From Bacillota bacterium (GTDB taxonomy: Bacteria; Bacillota; Clostridia; Lachnospirales; Lachnospiraceae), in NCBI GenBank assembly GCA_023442465.1, contig JAEZZQ010000034.1, positions 62,001-126,000 of the forward strand: a stretch of 64,000 nt of DNA. The letters are read 5' to 3'. The position numbers and the translations under genes are program-made. Below, piece after piece: positions 1 to 9,012 of this stretch. Under the pieces are notes generated by a model that made no database searches, had not been told where the DNA came from, and saw only the letters and a program-made list of their open reading frames with translations. Each line of letters opens with the position of its first letter. The first letter of the stretch is position 1.

Positions 1-1
1 G

Positions 2-718
2 ATTGCGCTGGTGCATCTTGGAGAAACGGATGAACTGTTTCAAAGCATAAAGATTTACAGTACAGGAGAGCCAGAGCAGATCGTATGGGACGATCGTACG
101 GTAAATGCGGCGGTGACGGGAGCCGTGCTTATGCTCATTGTTGTTTTGTTGTCTTTGACCTTATATTATATATTGGATGATTCCGTTTATGTGGAGGCGG
201 ATGCAAAGAAACGATTTGGAATACCCGCAGTTGGTATTTTTACGTCCGGAGAATCCGGCACTTTTCAAAGCTACGGAAGCGAATTTTTGTCTAATTACAG
301 TTATTTGTGCAGAAAATTAAAGAAGGTGTCCCTTATGAGCGCGGACAATGGCGAGGATGCCAAGAATGCTGCGTTTACTATGGAAAAGCTCTTTAGCACA
401 AAGAAGCTGGAGGAGAGATGCGAGATTATTGCGGTAGAGTTTGCTGAGGAATCGAAGGTGTATGAGGAAATCAGAAATACGGACGGAGTTCTCCTGACGG
501 TGCGCTACGGCAGGGGAAACGGGAAGTTAGTAGAACGGGCCTTGAATAATCTGGAAAAACAGGATTGCAGGGTTATTGGAATATTAATTGTAGAAGCGGA
601 CATTCGCTTTTTAAAAAAGTATTATATGTGCAAGAGGCAAAAGGTTGAAAGAAAAGAGCTTTCAGCTATTGATTCCTTGTCCGCTAAAGCGGATATGGGG
701 TATAAAAATAGGAGATAG
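2..718 (+). CDS. CpsC/Wzz-like chain-length protein with degenerate CpsD-like kinase domain (5' partial)
   Basis: The reading frame is open to the window edge, so the N-terminus is missing; the GTG at 11 is probably not the start. Visible order: end of an extracellular Wzz-type region, one membrane helix (about residues 33-53 counted from the GTG), then a juxtamembrane stretch ILDDSVYVEADAKKRFGIP typical of CpsC/YveK proteins. The remaining ~150 residues resemble a CpsD tyrosine-kinase core: SYGSEFLSNY matches the usual YxEAFRxLRTN-like helix, and TDGVLLTVRYG matches the late strand. The P-loop position reads ADNGEDAKNA instead of PGEGKST, and no Walker A' aspartate is visible, so ATP binding is doubtful. 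Known role of the family: setting polysaccharide length with a BY-kinase. I infer a pseudokinase fusion. Confidence 0.7.
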   Translation: MALVHLGETDELFQSIKIYSTGEPEQIVWDDRTVNAAVTGAVLMLIVVLLSLTLYYILDDSVYVEADAKKRFGIPAVGIFTSGESGTFQSYGSEFLSNYSYLCRKLKKVSLMSADNGEDAKNAAFTMEKLFSTKKLEERCEIIAVEFAEESKVYEEIRNTDGVLLTVRYGRGNGKLVERALNNLEKQDCRVIGILIVEADIRFLKKYYMCKRQKVERKELSAIDSLSAKADMGYKNRR

Positions 719-731
719 ACTGGAGCCGGAG

Positions 732-1505
732 ATGGAATTGCAGATGTTGGTTTCCGCAGTGAATCAGGACGTCCTGACACTGGCAGAGAAAATGAATATA
801 GAAACGGATGCTGTCGTCGTCAATCAGTGCGAAAGCTTTTCCTATGACGAATACCGGCATAAGGGCCATCGGGTGCGTTGCTACAGCTTGAAGGAAAGAG
901 GGGTAGGGCTTAGCAGAAACACAGCTCTTATGCGTGCCGACGAAGATATTTGTATTTTTGCAGATGAAGATATTGTATACGATACAGGATATGCAAAAAA
1001 AGTGGAAAAAGAATTCGCGGAGAGGAAAGACGCAGATCTTATTTTGTTCAATGTAAAGGTGGCTCCGGCGAGGAGGACCTATTGGAATGAAAAGGCAAAA
1101 AGGATCCGCTGGTATAATTATGGAAGATATCCGGCATACAGCATTGCAGCGAAGCGCTCTGCACTCCATAGTGCGAATGTAAGCTTTTCTCTTCTTTTCG
1201 GAGGGGGAGCCGTATACAGTAACGGAGAAGACAGCCTTTTTCTAAGGGATTGCTTAAAGGCCGGACTTCGCATCTATGCTTCTCCTGTGGTGATAGGAGA
1301 AGAGATAGAGAGAAAGTCCACGTGGTTTTACGGCTATAACGAGAAGTTTTTTAAGGATAGGGGCGTATTGTACCGCTATTTATACGGAAGGATGGCAATT
1401 CCTTTTTCTCTGAGGTTTCTTCTGGCACATAAAAAGGAAATGTGCGGAGAAATCGGCTGGAAGCAGGCGTATAGGTGGATGCGGGAAGGGGTTCGCGGAT
1501 TATGA
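732..1505 (+). CDS. GT2 family glycosyltransferase
   Basis: A cytosolic GT-A fold transferase of 257 residues without membrane helices. The run VGLSRNTALMRADEDICIFADED is the usual GT2 pair: the acceptor-side SRN motif, then the ADED metal/nucleotide motif (around residues 60-80). The start at ATG 732 has GGAG at 722-725, 6 bases upstream; a TTG-led extension to 645 would overlap the previous gene and lacks a ribosome site. It ends with an ATGA overlap into the EpsG-like gene, so the two are translationally coupled. Donor sugar cannot be read from sequence; it probably adds one residue to the repeat unit polymerised by its neighbour. Confidence 0.85.
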   Translation: MELQMLVSAVNQDVLTLAEKMNIETDAVVVNQCESFSYDEYRHKGHRVRCYSLKERGVGLSRNTALMRADEDICIFADEDIVYDTGYAKKVEKEFAERKDADLILFNVKVAPARRTYWNEKAKRIRWYNYGRYPAYSIAAKRSALHSANVSFSLLFGGGAVYSNGEDSLFLRDCLKAGLRIYASPVVIGEEIERKSTWFYGYNEKFFKDRGVLYRYLYGRMAIPFSLRFLLAHKKEMCGEIGWKQAYRWMREGVRGL

Positions 1506-2650
1506 TTTTGTATATAGTGATTACGGCGGTTACCGTATTGCTCGCAGTAGCGGTGCGGGTCATGCCAAGTGGCATAAATCATTGTTTGGGAAATCCGCCT
1601 TATAATCTCCCAAACAATAAATGGAGCAGGCAGCAGGCTTTGAACGGGCTGTGCCTGTTTTCTATTTTTATTATCTTATTTGGATTGTCTGCGTGCAGAT
1701 TAAATGTAGGCAATGATTATGCCAAATATGTGGAGTTCATGCATCTGATTGCAGTAGGGGCATATGATTATGTACCTACGGAAGCGGGATTTAATGCGCT
1801 GGTAACGGTGCTGTACGCTGTTTCAGGTTATGAGAATTTTCTGTTGGTATTTGCCGTATTCGCATTTTTTACGATTCTTTTCTTCCTGAAGGCCATATAC
1901 GAGCAAAGCGACAGCTTCGGCTTCAGCTTTTTTTTATTCATGGCATTCGGTTTTTATTTTCATACGTTTAATACGATGCGCTATTATTTTGCGCTTGCGC
2001 TGGCTTTGTATTCCATAAAGTATGTGCTGCAAAAAGAATGGGGAAAGTTTATTCTGCTTGTTCTCTTAGGCGCTACCTTCCATAAATCTTTACTGGTGAT
2101 TATACCTTTATATTTTCTTGCCACGCTTCCTTGGAAAAAATGGCAGCTTGCGTTAATGGCGGTGTTTTGCAGCACCTTTTTCTTCCTGCAGGATTTTTAT
2201 TTAAAGGCGGTGGTATTTCTTTATCCTTCTTATGAGGATACGGAATATTTGGAGGGCGGTGTCAGCTGGTTTAATATACTCCGCTGCACGGGAGTACTCG
2301 TCTTAGCTTTGCTGTATTATAAGGATGCGGTAAAGGACAGTAAACGAAACCGCTTTTATTTCTATTGTAATCTGGGAGCCTTGGTGTTGTATGTGTGTTG
2401 CTCCTTTCTGCCTATTATAACGAGAATCGGCTATTATCTGAACATAACACAGATTTTCTTCCTTCCTGCGATTATAAGCAGGATACCGGATAAGCGGCAG
2501 AAGCAATTTTTCACCGCGGCAATCGTGCTGGCAGCGGTGGGATATTTTGCGATTTATCTGATGAGGGCAGGGAACGACGGCATCCGGGTGCTGCCGTACC
2601 AGACGTTTATGTTTCACGATATGGTGCCGATTTTATCGGATATGAATTAA
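1502..2650 (+). CDS. EpsG-family polysaccharide polymerase (Wzy-like)
   Basis: A 382-residue integral membrane protein with about ten hydrophobic segments. Early residues CRLNVGNDYAKYVEF and TEAGFNAL are the family hallmark (an N-D-Y-x-x-Y pattern followed by an E-x-G-F/Y site) seen in EpsG and related Firmicutes polymerases. Known role: joining lipid-linked repeat units on the outer membrane face. The start at 1502 is set by the ATGA overlap with the upstream GT2; an in-frame GTG at 1475 has less support. Its place beside a chain-length protein and two GT2 genes fits a Wzx/Wzy-type assembly system, although no Wzx is seen in the window. Confidence 0.85.
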   Translation: MILYIVITAVTVLLAVAVRVMPSGINHCLGNPPYNLPNNKWSRQQALNGLCLFSIFIILFGLSACRLNVGNDYAKYVEFMHLIAVGAYDYVPTEAGFNALVTVLYAVSGYENFLLVFAVFAFFTILFFLKAIYEQSDSFGFSFFLFMAFGFYFHTFNTMRYYFALALALYSIKYVLQKEWGKFILLVLLGATFHKSLLVIIPLYFLATLPWKKWQLALMAVFCSTFFFLQDFYLKAVVFLYPSYEDTEYLEGGVSWFNILRCTGVLVLALLYYKDAVKDSKRNRFYFYCNLGALVLYVCCSFLPIITRIGYYLNITQIFFLPAIISRIPDKRQKQFFTAAIVLAAVGYFAIYLMRAGNDGIRVLPYQTFMFHDMVPILSDMN

Positions 2651-2660
2651 AGGAGAGTTT

Positions 2661-3461
2661 ATGGGACAGATAAGGTTCAGTATCGTAGTGGTCTGCCTGA
2701 ACGAAGGCGAAAGGCTGAAAGCAGCAATTGAAAATATTCAGCGGCAGACATACGCCGACTATGAAATAATCGTAAAGGACGGACTTTCTAAGGATGGTTC
2801 GATAGAGGCGCTTCCTGCGGATGAGAGGATACGGGTGTATCGCCGGAGGGATACGGGGATATACGATGCGATGAACCAGGCAGTAGAGGAAGTAAAGGGA
2901 GATTATGTTTACTTTTTAAACTGCGGAGACGCTTTTTACAGCGAGGACGTGCTTCGAAGAGTTGCGGAGCAAATAGAGGAACATCAGGGCCGGAAAAATG
3001 TCATTTTTTATGGTGATATCAAGGAAAGGGTAACGGGAGAAAGGGTAAGTTCCAATCCCTGTATGGACGCTTTCGGGTGTTATAGAAATGTGCCCTGCCA
3101 TCAAGCCTGTTTCTATTCGGCAGAGCTTATGAGACAAAAAGGATTTGATTTACAATATCTTGTAAGGGCGGATTACGAGCATTTCCTCTGGTGTTTTTTT
3201 GAAGGGAAAGCCGATATGGTATATATGCCGATGCTGATTGCTGATTATGAGGGCGGCGGCTTTTCCGAGACGAGGGAAAATAGAAAGAGATCTGAGATAG
3301 AGCATAGGGAAATCGTAAAGAAATATATGTCGGATGGACAGGTACTAAAATACCGCATCTTGATGATGCTATCGCTCGCTTCACTTAGAACGTGGATTTC
3401 CCGAAACAAAGCGACGGCCCATATATATAACAAGTTGAAAGCGCTTGTATACAAGCGATAG
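2661..3461 (+). CDS. GT2 family glycosyltransferase, WcaE-like
   Basis: A 266-residue cytosolic GT-A transferase. RFSIVVVCLNEGERL begins strand 1, VKDGLSKDGS is the nucleotide loop, RRRDTGIYDAMNQA and YFLNCGDAFY are signatures of the WcaE/colanic-acid-like GT2 subgroup. The start has AAGGAG 8 bases upstream. It is the last gene of the first block; the next 170 bases hold a multi-hairpin element rather than coding sequence. Substrate unknown. Confidence 0.85.
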   Translation: MGQIRFSIVVVCLNEGERLKAAIENIQRQTYADYEIIVKDGLSKDGSIEALPADERIRVYRRRDTGIYDAMNQAVEEVKGDYVYFLNCGDAFYSEDVLRRVAEQIEEHQGRKNVIFYGDIKERVTGERVSSNPCMDAFGCYRNVPCHQACFYSAELMRQKGFDLQYLVRADYEHFLWCFFEGKADMVYMPMLIADYEGGGFSETRENRKRSEIEHREIVKKYMSDGQVLKYRILMMLSLASLRTWISRNKATAHIYNKLKALVYKR

Positions 3462-3490
3462 GAATAATCCGTACAGGATAGGGCTTTGTG

Positions 3491-3604
3491 CTTTAATAGG
3501 AAAGTGCTCCTATTAAAGAAAGATAGATGCGCAGCTACGCGCGCGGAACAAAAGCTGTGCTGCTAAAGTATTTGGCCGCGGGAGTGTGCGAAGCACACTT
3601 TTGT
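3491..3604 (+). repeat. Multi-hairpin element, copy 1 of 3
   Basis: The order of parts is: (a) an 11-bp perfect hairpin, CTTTAATAGGA at 3491-3501 with its complement at 3508-3518 and loop AAGTGC; (b) GCGCAGC at 3529-3535 able to pair with GCTGTGC at 3554-3560 (one G-U); (c) a terminator-like hairpin AGTGTGC/GCACACT at 3583-3599 with loop GAA, followed by TTTTG. ACAAAAG at 3548-3554 is complementary to CTTTTGT at 3598-3604. CGCGG (3542-3546) could also pair with CCGCG (3576-3580). The core is nearly identical to copies at 9013 and 49987. An ATG at 3527 lies inside the element and would extend the next gene by 40 residues; I treat that as non-coding. Confidence 0.85.
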
Positions 3605-3646
3605 GCCATCAATGTCGGTATGCAGGAAAGGGGCATGAATATAAAA

Positions 3647-4930
3647 ATGAGGATATTGTGGCTATGTAATATTATGCTTCCGGCCATTGCAGAAAGTCTG
3701 GGGCTTCCCTACAGCAATAGGGAAGGGTGGCTGACCGGAATTTATGAGCGTATGAGCAGGGATGATAGGAAGCAGGTGGAATTGGGGATTTGTTTTCCGG
3801 TGGAAAGGCTGGAAGGGAAACTCAAGGAACAAGACGGGCGATGGATGCTTGGAAGTACGGTTTGCTACGCCTTTGAGGAGAACCTTAACTCACCGGAAAA
3901 ATATGATGTGAGTATGGAGGCGTGTTTTTCGGATATTCTGAGAGATTTTGTTCCCGATGTGGTTCATATTTTTGGAACGGAGTTTCCGCATACGCTGGCG
4001 ATGACAAGAGCCTTCGGACGGCCGCAGAGAATACTGATAGGGATACAAGGGCTTTGTTTTGCCTGCGCCGACGCTTATATGGCAGACCTTCCGGAATACG
4101 TACAGAGAAGAAGGACTTTCCGGGATTGGATAAAAAGGGACGGAATAATAGAGCAGAAGGAGAAGTTCAGGCTGCGGGGAGAATATGAGAAACAGGCTAT
4201 TAGAAATGCTGGGAATATTACCGGACGAACCATATTCGACAAAGAAGAAACGAAAAAAATCAATCCCCATGCAAAATATTATCATATGAACGAGACGATG
4301 CGATCTGATTTTTATGATGGAAAATGGAAACGGGAAGGGAGCGTGCCTCACAGCATTTTTCTAAGTCAGGGGGATTATCCCCTAAAGGGCTTTCATTATG
4401 TGCTTCTGGCTATGCCGAAGATTCTTTCCGAATATCCGGATGCTATCGTCTATGTGGCAGGGAACAGTATTATCGATGACCGGACGATGAAAGACCGGAT
4501 AAAAATTTCCTCTTATGGAAAATACTTAAAGCGGCTGATACGCGAATACGGTCTAAAAGATAAGGTGAAGATACTTGGCAAGCTTTCCGCAGAGGAGATG
4601 AAGCTGCAGTTTTTAAAAAGCAGCTTATTCCTATGCCCGTCTTCCCTGGAGAATTCCCCCAATTCCATGGGAGAGGCCATGCTTTTAGGCGTACCTGCGG
4701 TGGCAGCGCGGGCCGGAGGCATTCCAAGCATGCTCGAAGACGGCACCGAAGGACTTCTTTATGATGCAGGCAATGTGGATAAGCTGGCAGAAGCGGTGCT
4801 TAGGGTGTGGATGAATCCGGAGGAAGCAAAGACGAGGGCAGAAGCAGCAAGAAAAAGGGCGTGCAGAACCCACAACGGGGATGCCAATTACGAAAGGCTT
4901 TTGGAGATATATAGGGAGATTTGCGAATGA
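3647..4930 (+). CDS. GT4 family glycosyltransferase
   Basis: A 427-residue GT-B retaining transferase. The N-terminal domain begins MRILWLCNIMLPAIAESLG; the C-terminal nucleotide-sugar domain has SLENSPNSMGEAMLLGVP, the E-x7-E motif of the family. The start at 3647 rather than the in-frame ATG at 3635 is preferred because the protein then begins directly with strand 1; both lie in a short module (ribosome site, ATG, nine bases, ATG) seen at four other genes here. The gene overlaps the next by ATGA. First gene downstream of multi-hairpin copy 1, so likely the head of the second block. Donor and acceptor unknown. Confidence 0.85.
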   Translation: MRILWLCNIMLPAIAESLGLPYSNREGWLTGIYERMSRDDRKQVELGICFPVERLEGKLKEQDGRWMLGSTVCYAFEENLNSPEKYDVSMEACFSDILRDFVPDVVHIFGTEFPHTLAMTRAFGRPQRILIGIQGLCFACADAYMADLPEYVQRRRTFRDWIKRDGIIEQKEKFRLRGEYEKQAIRNAGNITGRTIFDKEETKKINPHAKYYHMNETMRSDFYDGKWKREGSVPHSIFLSQGDYPLKGFHYVLLAMPKILSEYPDAIVYVAGNSIIDDRTMKDRIKISSYGKYLKRLIREYGLKDKVKILGKLSAEEMKLQFLKSSLFLCPSSLENSPNSMGEAMLLGVPAVAARAGGIPSMLEDGTEGLLYDAGNVDKLAEAVLRVWMNPEEAKTRAEAARKRACRTHNGDANYERLLEIYREICE

Positions 4931-6111
4931 CGGTTACATTTGTATCCAATTACATCAATCATCATCAGATTCCTTTTTCGAACGCATGCTATAAGGAACT
5001 GGGAGAAGGTTATCATTTTATACAGACTGAGCCCATGGAAACCGAGCGGGTTGCCATGGGATGGAGCGTAGAGCTTCATAAGCTGCCCTACGTGCGCTGC
5101 CTGTATGAGCAGGAGGAGGAGTGCCTCAGGCTGATCATGGAAAGCGATATCGTTATTTTTGGCTGGACCGGGCGGGAGGACATTGTGGAAGAACGCTTGC
5201 GCGGGGGAAAGCCGGCCATACGGGTGAGCGAAAGGCTGTATCGGGAAGGTCAGTGGAAAGCTGTGTCGCCGAGAGGGTTGGTACAAAAGTATAAGGAGCA
5301 TACGAAATACCGGAAGGCACCGGTATTCCTCTTGTGTGCAGGAGCATATGTGGCTTCGGACTTTCATATCGTAAGAGCTTATCCGGACAAAATGTTCCGG
5401 TTCGGGTATTTCCCTGAGACTGTTCGATATGCCGAAGGAGAGCTTGAGAGCCTGAAGGGCAGCACAGGGAGAATTGATATGGTATGGGCAGGGCGGTTTA
5501 TACCGTTAAAGCACCCGGAATTTGTGGTAAAGCTCGCGAAGCAGTTGCGGGAAGAAAAGTCGGATTTCCATATCCACATGGTGGGAAGCGGCGAATTGGA
5601 AGAGGAACTGAAGTGGTCGGTAAGGGCGGAAGGTCTGGACGAATGCTTTACTTTTTACGGCTATACGGAACCGAAAGCAGTTAGAAAAGTTATGGAAAAA
5701 TGTCGGATTCATCTGTTTACCAGCAATTATCTGGAGGGATGGGGAGCGGTTGTGAACGAGGCCATGAACAGCGGCTGTGCCGTAGTGGCTAATGTGGAAG
5801 CGGGAGCGGTTCCGTTTCTGATAAAGCACGGAGAAAATGGTCTGGTGTATAAAAACGGCTCCTATGAGGACTTTTCCATGCAGGTCAGGAAGCTCGTAAA
5901 AGAGCCTGAGCTTGTCAAACGGCTTGGGAAAGAAGCTTACCGTACGATTATTGGTAAGTGGAATGCGGAATATGCGGCAAAGGAGCTGCTTCGCTTTTGC
6001 GGGGATTTAAAGGACGGGAAGGTGATTCCGGCAAAAGAGGGACCGCTAAGCCCGGCACCGGTTATTGCGCCTAGGCGTATGTATGAAAAAGTGGCCGGAC
6101 ACCAAGTGTAG
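4927..6111 (+). CDS. GT4 family glycosyltransferase
   Basis: A 394-residue GT-B transferase. MTVTFVSNYINHHQIPF is an N-terminal strand-loop, DMVWAGRFIPLKHPEFVVKL begins the donor domain, and LEGWGAVVNEAMNSGCAVVA carries the E-x7-E donor-binding pair. The ATG at 4927 overlaps the TGA of the previous gene, which fixes the start and implies coupling. The C-terminal ~30 residues are proline/alanine-rich and outside the usual fold. Part of the 3647-8877 block. Confidence 0.85.
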   Translation: MTVTFVSNYINHHQIPFSNACYKELGEGYHFIQTEPMETERVAMGWSVELHKLPYVRCLYEQEEECLRLIMESDIVIFGWTGREDIVEERLRGGKPAIRVSERLYREGQWKAVSPRGLVQKYKEHTKYRKAPVFLLCAGAYVASDFHIVRAYPDKMFRFGYFPETVRYAEGELESLKGSTGRIDMVWAGRFIPLKHPEFVVKLAKQLREEKSDFHIHMVGSGELEEELKWSVRAEGLDECFTFYGYTEPKAVRKVMEKCRIHLFTSNYLEGWGAVVNEAMNSGCAVVANVEAGAVPFLIKHGENGLVYKNGSYEDFSMQVRKLVKEPELVKRLGKEAYRTIIGKWNAEYAAKELLRFCGDLKDGKVIPAKEGPLSPAPVIAPRRMYEKVAGHQV

Positions 6112-6128
6112 GAAGCAGGGATAAGAGC

Positions 6129-7142
6129 ATGAGGAATGAAGTGAAGATGGAGAAAACGGAGCAGAGGTTGATCAGCGTTATCGTTCCCGTTTATAATATT
6201 ATGGATTATCTGCCGCGGTGCGTGGAGTCCATATGCGGGCAGACATACCCTCACCTGGAGATCATATTGGTGGACGATGGGTCAAATGACGGAACGGAGA
6301 GGCTGGTAGATGAGCTTGCAGGCAAGGACGAAAGAATCAGGGTGTTCCATAAGGAAAACGGAGGATCTTCTTCTGCCCGGAATCTGGGAATCAGCGAGGC
6401 GAGGGGAAGCTGGCTTGGGTTTGTGGACAGCGATGATTTTATCGATAGCAGAATGTATGAGAGGCTGATGGAATGTGTGGACAAACATGGAGTTCGCATG
6501 GCGCAGACCTCCAGGGACGAAATCGATGAGAATGGACGGAGGCTTCCTGATGTATGCAAACCGCCTGAAGCGGCGTATATATGCGAACCGGAAAGGTTCT
6601 TGCGGGAGCTGCTGCTGCATAGGGGAGACAGCTCTTTTTGTACGAAGCTGACGGATAGGAGGCTGTTTGAAGGCCGTTGTTTTCCCGAAGGAGTATTAAA
6701 TGAGGATTTCCACCTTCTCGTAAATATGCTGGAGGAGTCGGGAGGCATCGCAGTGATTCCACAGCAGTGTTATCACGTGTTTTATCGTATCGGAAGCAAT
6801 ACGAGAAAGAAAACAAAGGATGAGTTTTCAAGGGTATTTATCGATATTGTGAATAATGCAGATATGGTCGAAGAACTGGTGAAAGAAAAGTATCCGGCGT
6901 TAAAAAAGGAAGCGGTCCGGTTCGGACTGTATCAAAGATTGGATTATATGCTTCATATTCCGGTTTCGAGGATGTCGGATGAAGATGAATTCTACCGCTC
7001 AGTAAAGAAATATCTGCGGAGACATTCGGCGGATACAGCAGGGAATCCTTATCTTACGGCAAAGAACAAACTCTACCTTATACTTCTTACCATAGCGCCC
7101 AAGACAGTACGCAGGCTTCATCGTTTGAAGATGAGAAGATAA
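6129..7142 (+). CDS. GT2 family glycosyltransferase
   Basis: A 337-residue GT-A transferase of the CpsI/EpsJ-like group. LISVIVPVYNIMDYLPRC, VDDGSNDGT, SARNLGI and FVDSDDFID (DxD-type site) appear in canonical order over the first ~115 residues. The rest is a helical acceptor domain without clear membrane segments. The ATG at 6129 is 18 bases after the previous stop; ATG 6147 is a possible alternative that removes six residues. The sequence resembles the GT2 genes at 11467 and 59320, so these are probably paralogues acting on related glycans. Confidence 0.85.
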   Translation: MRNEVKMEKTEQRLISVIVPVYNIMDYLPRCVESICGQTYPHLEIILVDDGSNDGTERLVDELAGKDERIRVFHKENGGSSSARNLGISEARGSWLGFVDSDDFIDSRMYERLMECVDKHGVRMAQTSRDEIDENGRRLPDVCKPPEAAYICEPERFLRELLLHRGDSSFCTKLTDRRLFEGRCFPEGVLNEDFHLLVNMLEESGGIAVIPQQCYHVFYRIGSNTRKKTKDEFSRVFIDIVNNADMVEELVKEKYPALKKEAVRFGLYQRLDYMLHIPVSRMSDEDEFYRSVKKYLRRHSADTAGNPYLTAKNKLYLILLTIAPKTVRRLHRLKMRR

Positions 7143-7221
7143 TGGCAAAGAAAAATATAAGAAGATAAAAGTAAAAAGATAAAACCGAAAATAAGGAAAT
7201 AAATATACGGCGGAAATTAAC

Positions 7222-8877
7222 ATGATAGAAAAGAAATGGGATTTTAACAAAAAAAAGAAGGTCAGAGATTATGTGTGGCAGCTAAGCATGCTGGTTTTGC
7301 TTTGTCTGCAAGTTCTTCTTGTTCTATACTACGGAGGCAAAAAAGCAGGCTTTCATGAGGATGAATATTATTCCTATTATTCTTCCAACCGTACGTCAGG
7401 GCTGTTCGAGCCGGATAGGGAATGGTTGGATAGGGATACGTATCGCAACGAGTTCGTCGTACTGGAGGGAGAGGGCTTTAACTACAGTTTGGTAGCGACG
7501 GTGCAATCTTGGGACGTACACCCGCCTTTTTTCTATTTTCTCCTGCATACCGCCTGTTCGCTGTTTCCGGGGATATTCAGCAAATGGCTGGGCATTGGGG
7601 TGAACTTATTCGCATACGCTGTTAACTTCTTTCTGTTGGCTTGGCTGACCTATATGGTAACAGAGAGAAATAAAACCCTTACCTTTTTAGTCAGCGCAGC
7701 TCATGGGTTCAATGCGGTTATTATTTCCGGGGTTCTTTTTATAAGGATGTATGAATGGCTGACACTTTTCGTGCTGCTCCTCGCCTGCCTGCATGTACGG
7801 GCAATGACTACAGAACATTCAATGAAAAAGGGGGATTTGCGTTTCCACAAATTCCTTTTGCCTCTTATGTTTGTAAATTATTTGGGATTTCTGACACAAT
7901 ATTACTATATTATTTTCTTGTTTTTCATAGCGGCAGGCTTTTGTCTGTGGCTTCTATGGCGGGACAAAAACCTGTGGAATTGCTTCCGATACGGACTTAG
8001 CTGCGCCGTCTCCATAGGGATGGCTGTTATAAGCTATCCGGCCTCTCTGTCGCATATTTTCAGGGGATATCGGGGGACCGGAGCGGCGGCAGAGTTTTTG
8101 GACGGGGCGAATACGGCGGATCGGCTTCGCTTTTTTGGAGGTCTGATGGATGAATATGTTTTTGACGGACATTTCCTGCTGCTTCTTGCGTCGATTTTTG
8201 TTATGGCAATCGTGCTGTTTATCCGGAAGAAAAAGAATTCCGAGGTGAAAACGTTTGTGATAGGAGGAGATTATAAGGCATATCTTCTGCTGCTCTTTGC
8301 GGCCTGCGGTTACTTTTTTACAGTTTCCAAAACGGCGCTCTTGCTTTATGAGACCTCTAACCGTTATGAGCTTCCTGTGTATGGAATATGTATGCTGCTG
8401 ACCATTGCGGCGGTATATACGTTATCCGGCAGAATTTTCCGTGCACTGTTCATTAACGAGAGACTTCGGAGGGCCGGCATTGCATTTCTTTTCCTTCTGT
8501 TTTTGGCACAGGATGTTCATGAGCTTGTAACAGGCAAGGTACTGTTTCTCTATGAAGAAGATAGAGACAGGGTGGAATATGCTAAGGAAAATGCCCATGT
8601 TCCGGTAGTGATCCTATATAATGAGGTGACCCCCTATCATGTCTGGTGGTGCTCCGATGAGCTGTTAGAATATGACAGTGCATATTTTATGAGTGAAGAT
8701 AATCAGGAGGAAATTACCGATAGAATCGTATGCGGCAGTCATAAGTTGATTGTATACGCGGCAGATGGGGATACTAAAGAGGAAAGTCTTTCACTGATTC
8801 TTCGAAGCAATCCAGAACTTGAAGGATACCGGATGATAGGACAGAAATCCCTTTGGAGTGTATACGAATTCGAGTAA
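7222..8877 (+). CDS. GT-C membrane glycosyltransferase (GT39-like)
   Basis: A 551-residue membrane protein with about ten predicted helices. The first extracellular loop has FHEDEYYSYY, an acidic pair typical of GT-C active sites, and SWDVHPPFFYFLLH, the conserved D-x-H-P-P-x-Y/F-pattern of GT39/ArnT-like proteins. Family knowledge: such enzymes move a sugar from a polyprenyl-phosphate donor to an acceptor on the outer face. The C-terminal ~130 residues form a soluble tail. It is preceded by an A-rich 79-base gap and is the last gene before multi-hairpin copy 2. Five such proteins occur in the window. Substrate unknown. Confidence 0.8.
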   Translation: MIEKKWDFNKKKKVRDYVWQLSMLVLLCLQVLLVLYYGGKKAGFHEDEYYSYYSSNRTSGLFEPDREWLDRDTYRNEFVVLEGEGFNYSLVATVQSWDVHPPFFYFLLHTACSLFPGIFSKWLGIGVNLFAYAVNFFLLAWLTYMVTERNKTLTFLVSAAHGFNAVIISGVLFIRMYEWLTLFVLLLACLHVRAMTTEHSMKKGDLRFHKFLLPLMFVNYLGFLTQYYYIIFLFFIAAGFCLWLLWRDKNLWNCFRYGLSCAVSIGMAVISYPASLSHIFRGYRGTGAAAEFLDGANTADRLRFFGGLMDEYVFDGHFLLLLASIFVMAIVLFIRKKKNSEVKTFVIGGDYKAYLLLLFAACGYFFTVSKTALLLYETSNRYELPVYGICMLLTIAAVYTLSGRIFRALFINERLRRAGIAFLFLLFLAQDVHELVTGKVLFLYEEDRDRVEYAKENAHVPVVILYNEVTPYHVWWCSDELLEYDSAYFMSEDNQEEITDRIVCGSHKLIVYAADGDTKEESLSLILRSNPELEGYRMIGQKSLWSVYEFE

Positions 8878-8939
8878 TGTGTGACTAATAACCTAATACC
8901 TAATACCTTTTCGTGCATTATATATAGTCATGTGATTTG

Positions 8940-8975
8940 ATTTATGGTATAATTCTTTCGAATTATACCATAAAT
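8940..8975. promoter_or_regulatory. 16-bp perfect palindrome containing extended -10 sequences
   Basis: Arms 8940-8955 and 8960-8975 are perfectly complementary around the loop TTTC. The left arm holds TGGTATAAT (8945-8953), a perfect extended -10 on the + strand; by symmetry the right arm carries the same on the - strand. No good -35 is visible 16-18 bases upstream. It may be an operator or promoter for the pse block, or a bidirectional terminator for the previous block. The gap 8878-9238 also holds a small hairpin ACACC/GGTGT at 8993-9005, multi-hairpin copy 2, and a TTGGGT/ACCCAA hairpin just before the pseB ribosome site. Confidence 0.55.
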
Positions 8976-9012
8976 ATATATCTAGTGAAATTACACCGTT
9001 GGTGTATTTTAC

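Noticed and set aside
3491..3604. Multi-hairpin element as a MITE
   Set aside because: I found no target-site duplication or consistent inverted ends around any of the three copies, unlike the elements at 26186 and 38542; not fully excluded.
3527..3646. N-terminal extension of the GT4 gene
   Set aside because: It would translate the multi-hairpin element, which is non-coding in the other two copies.
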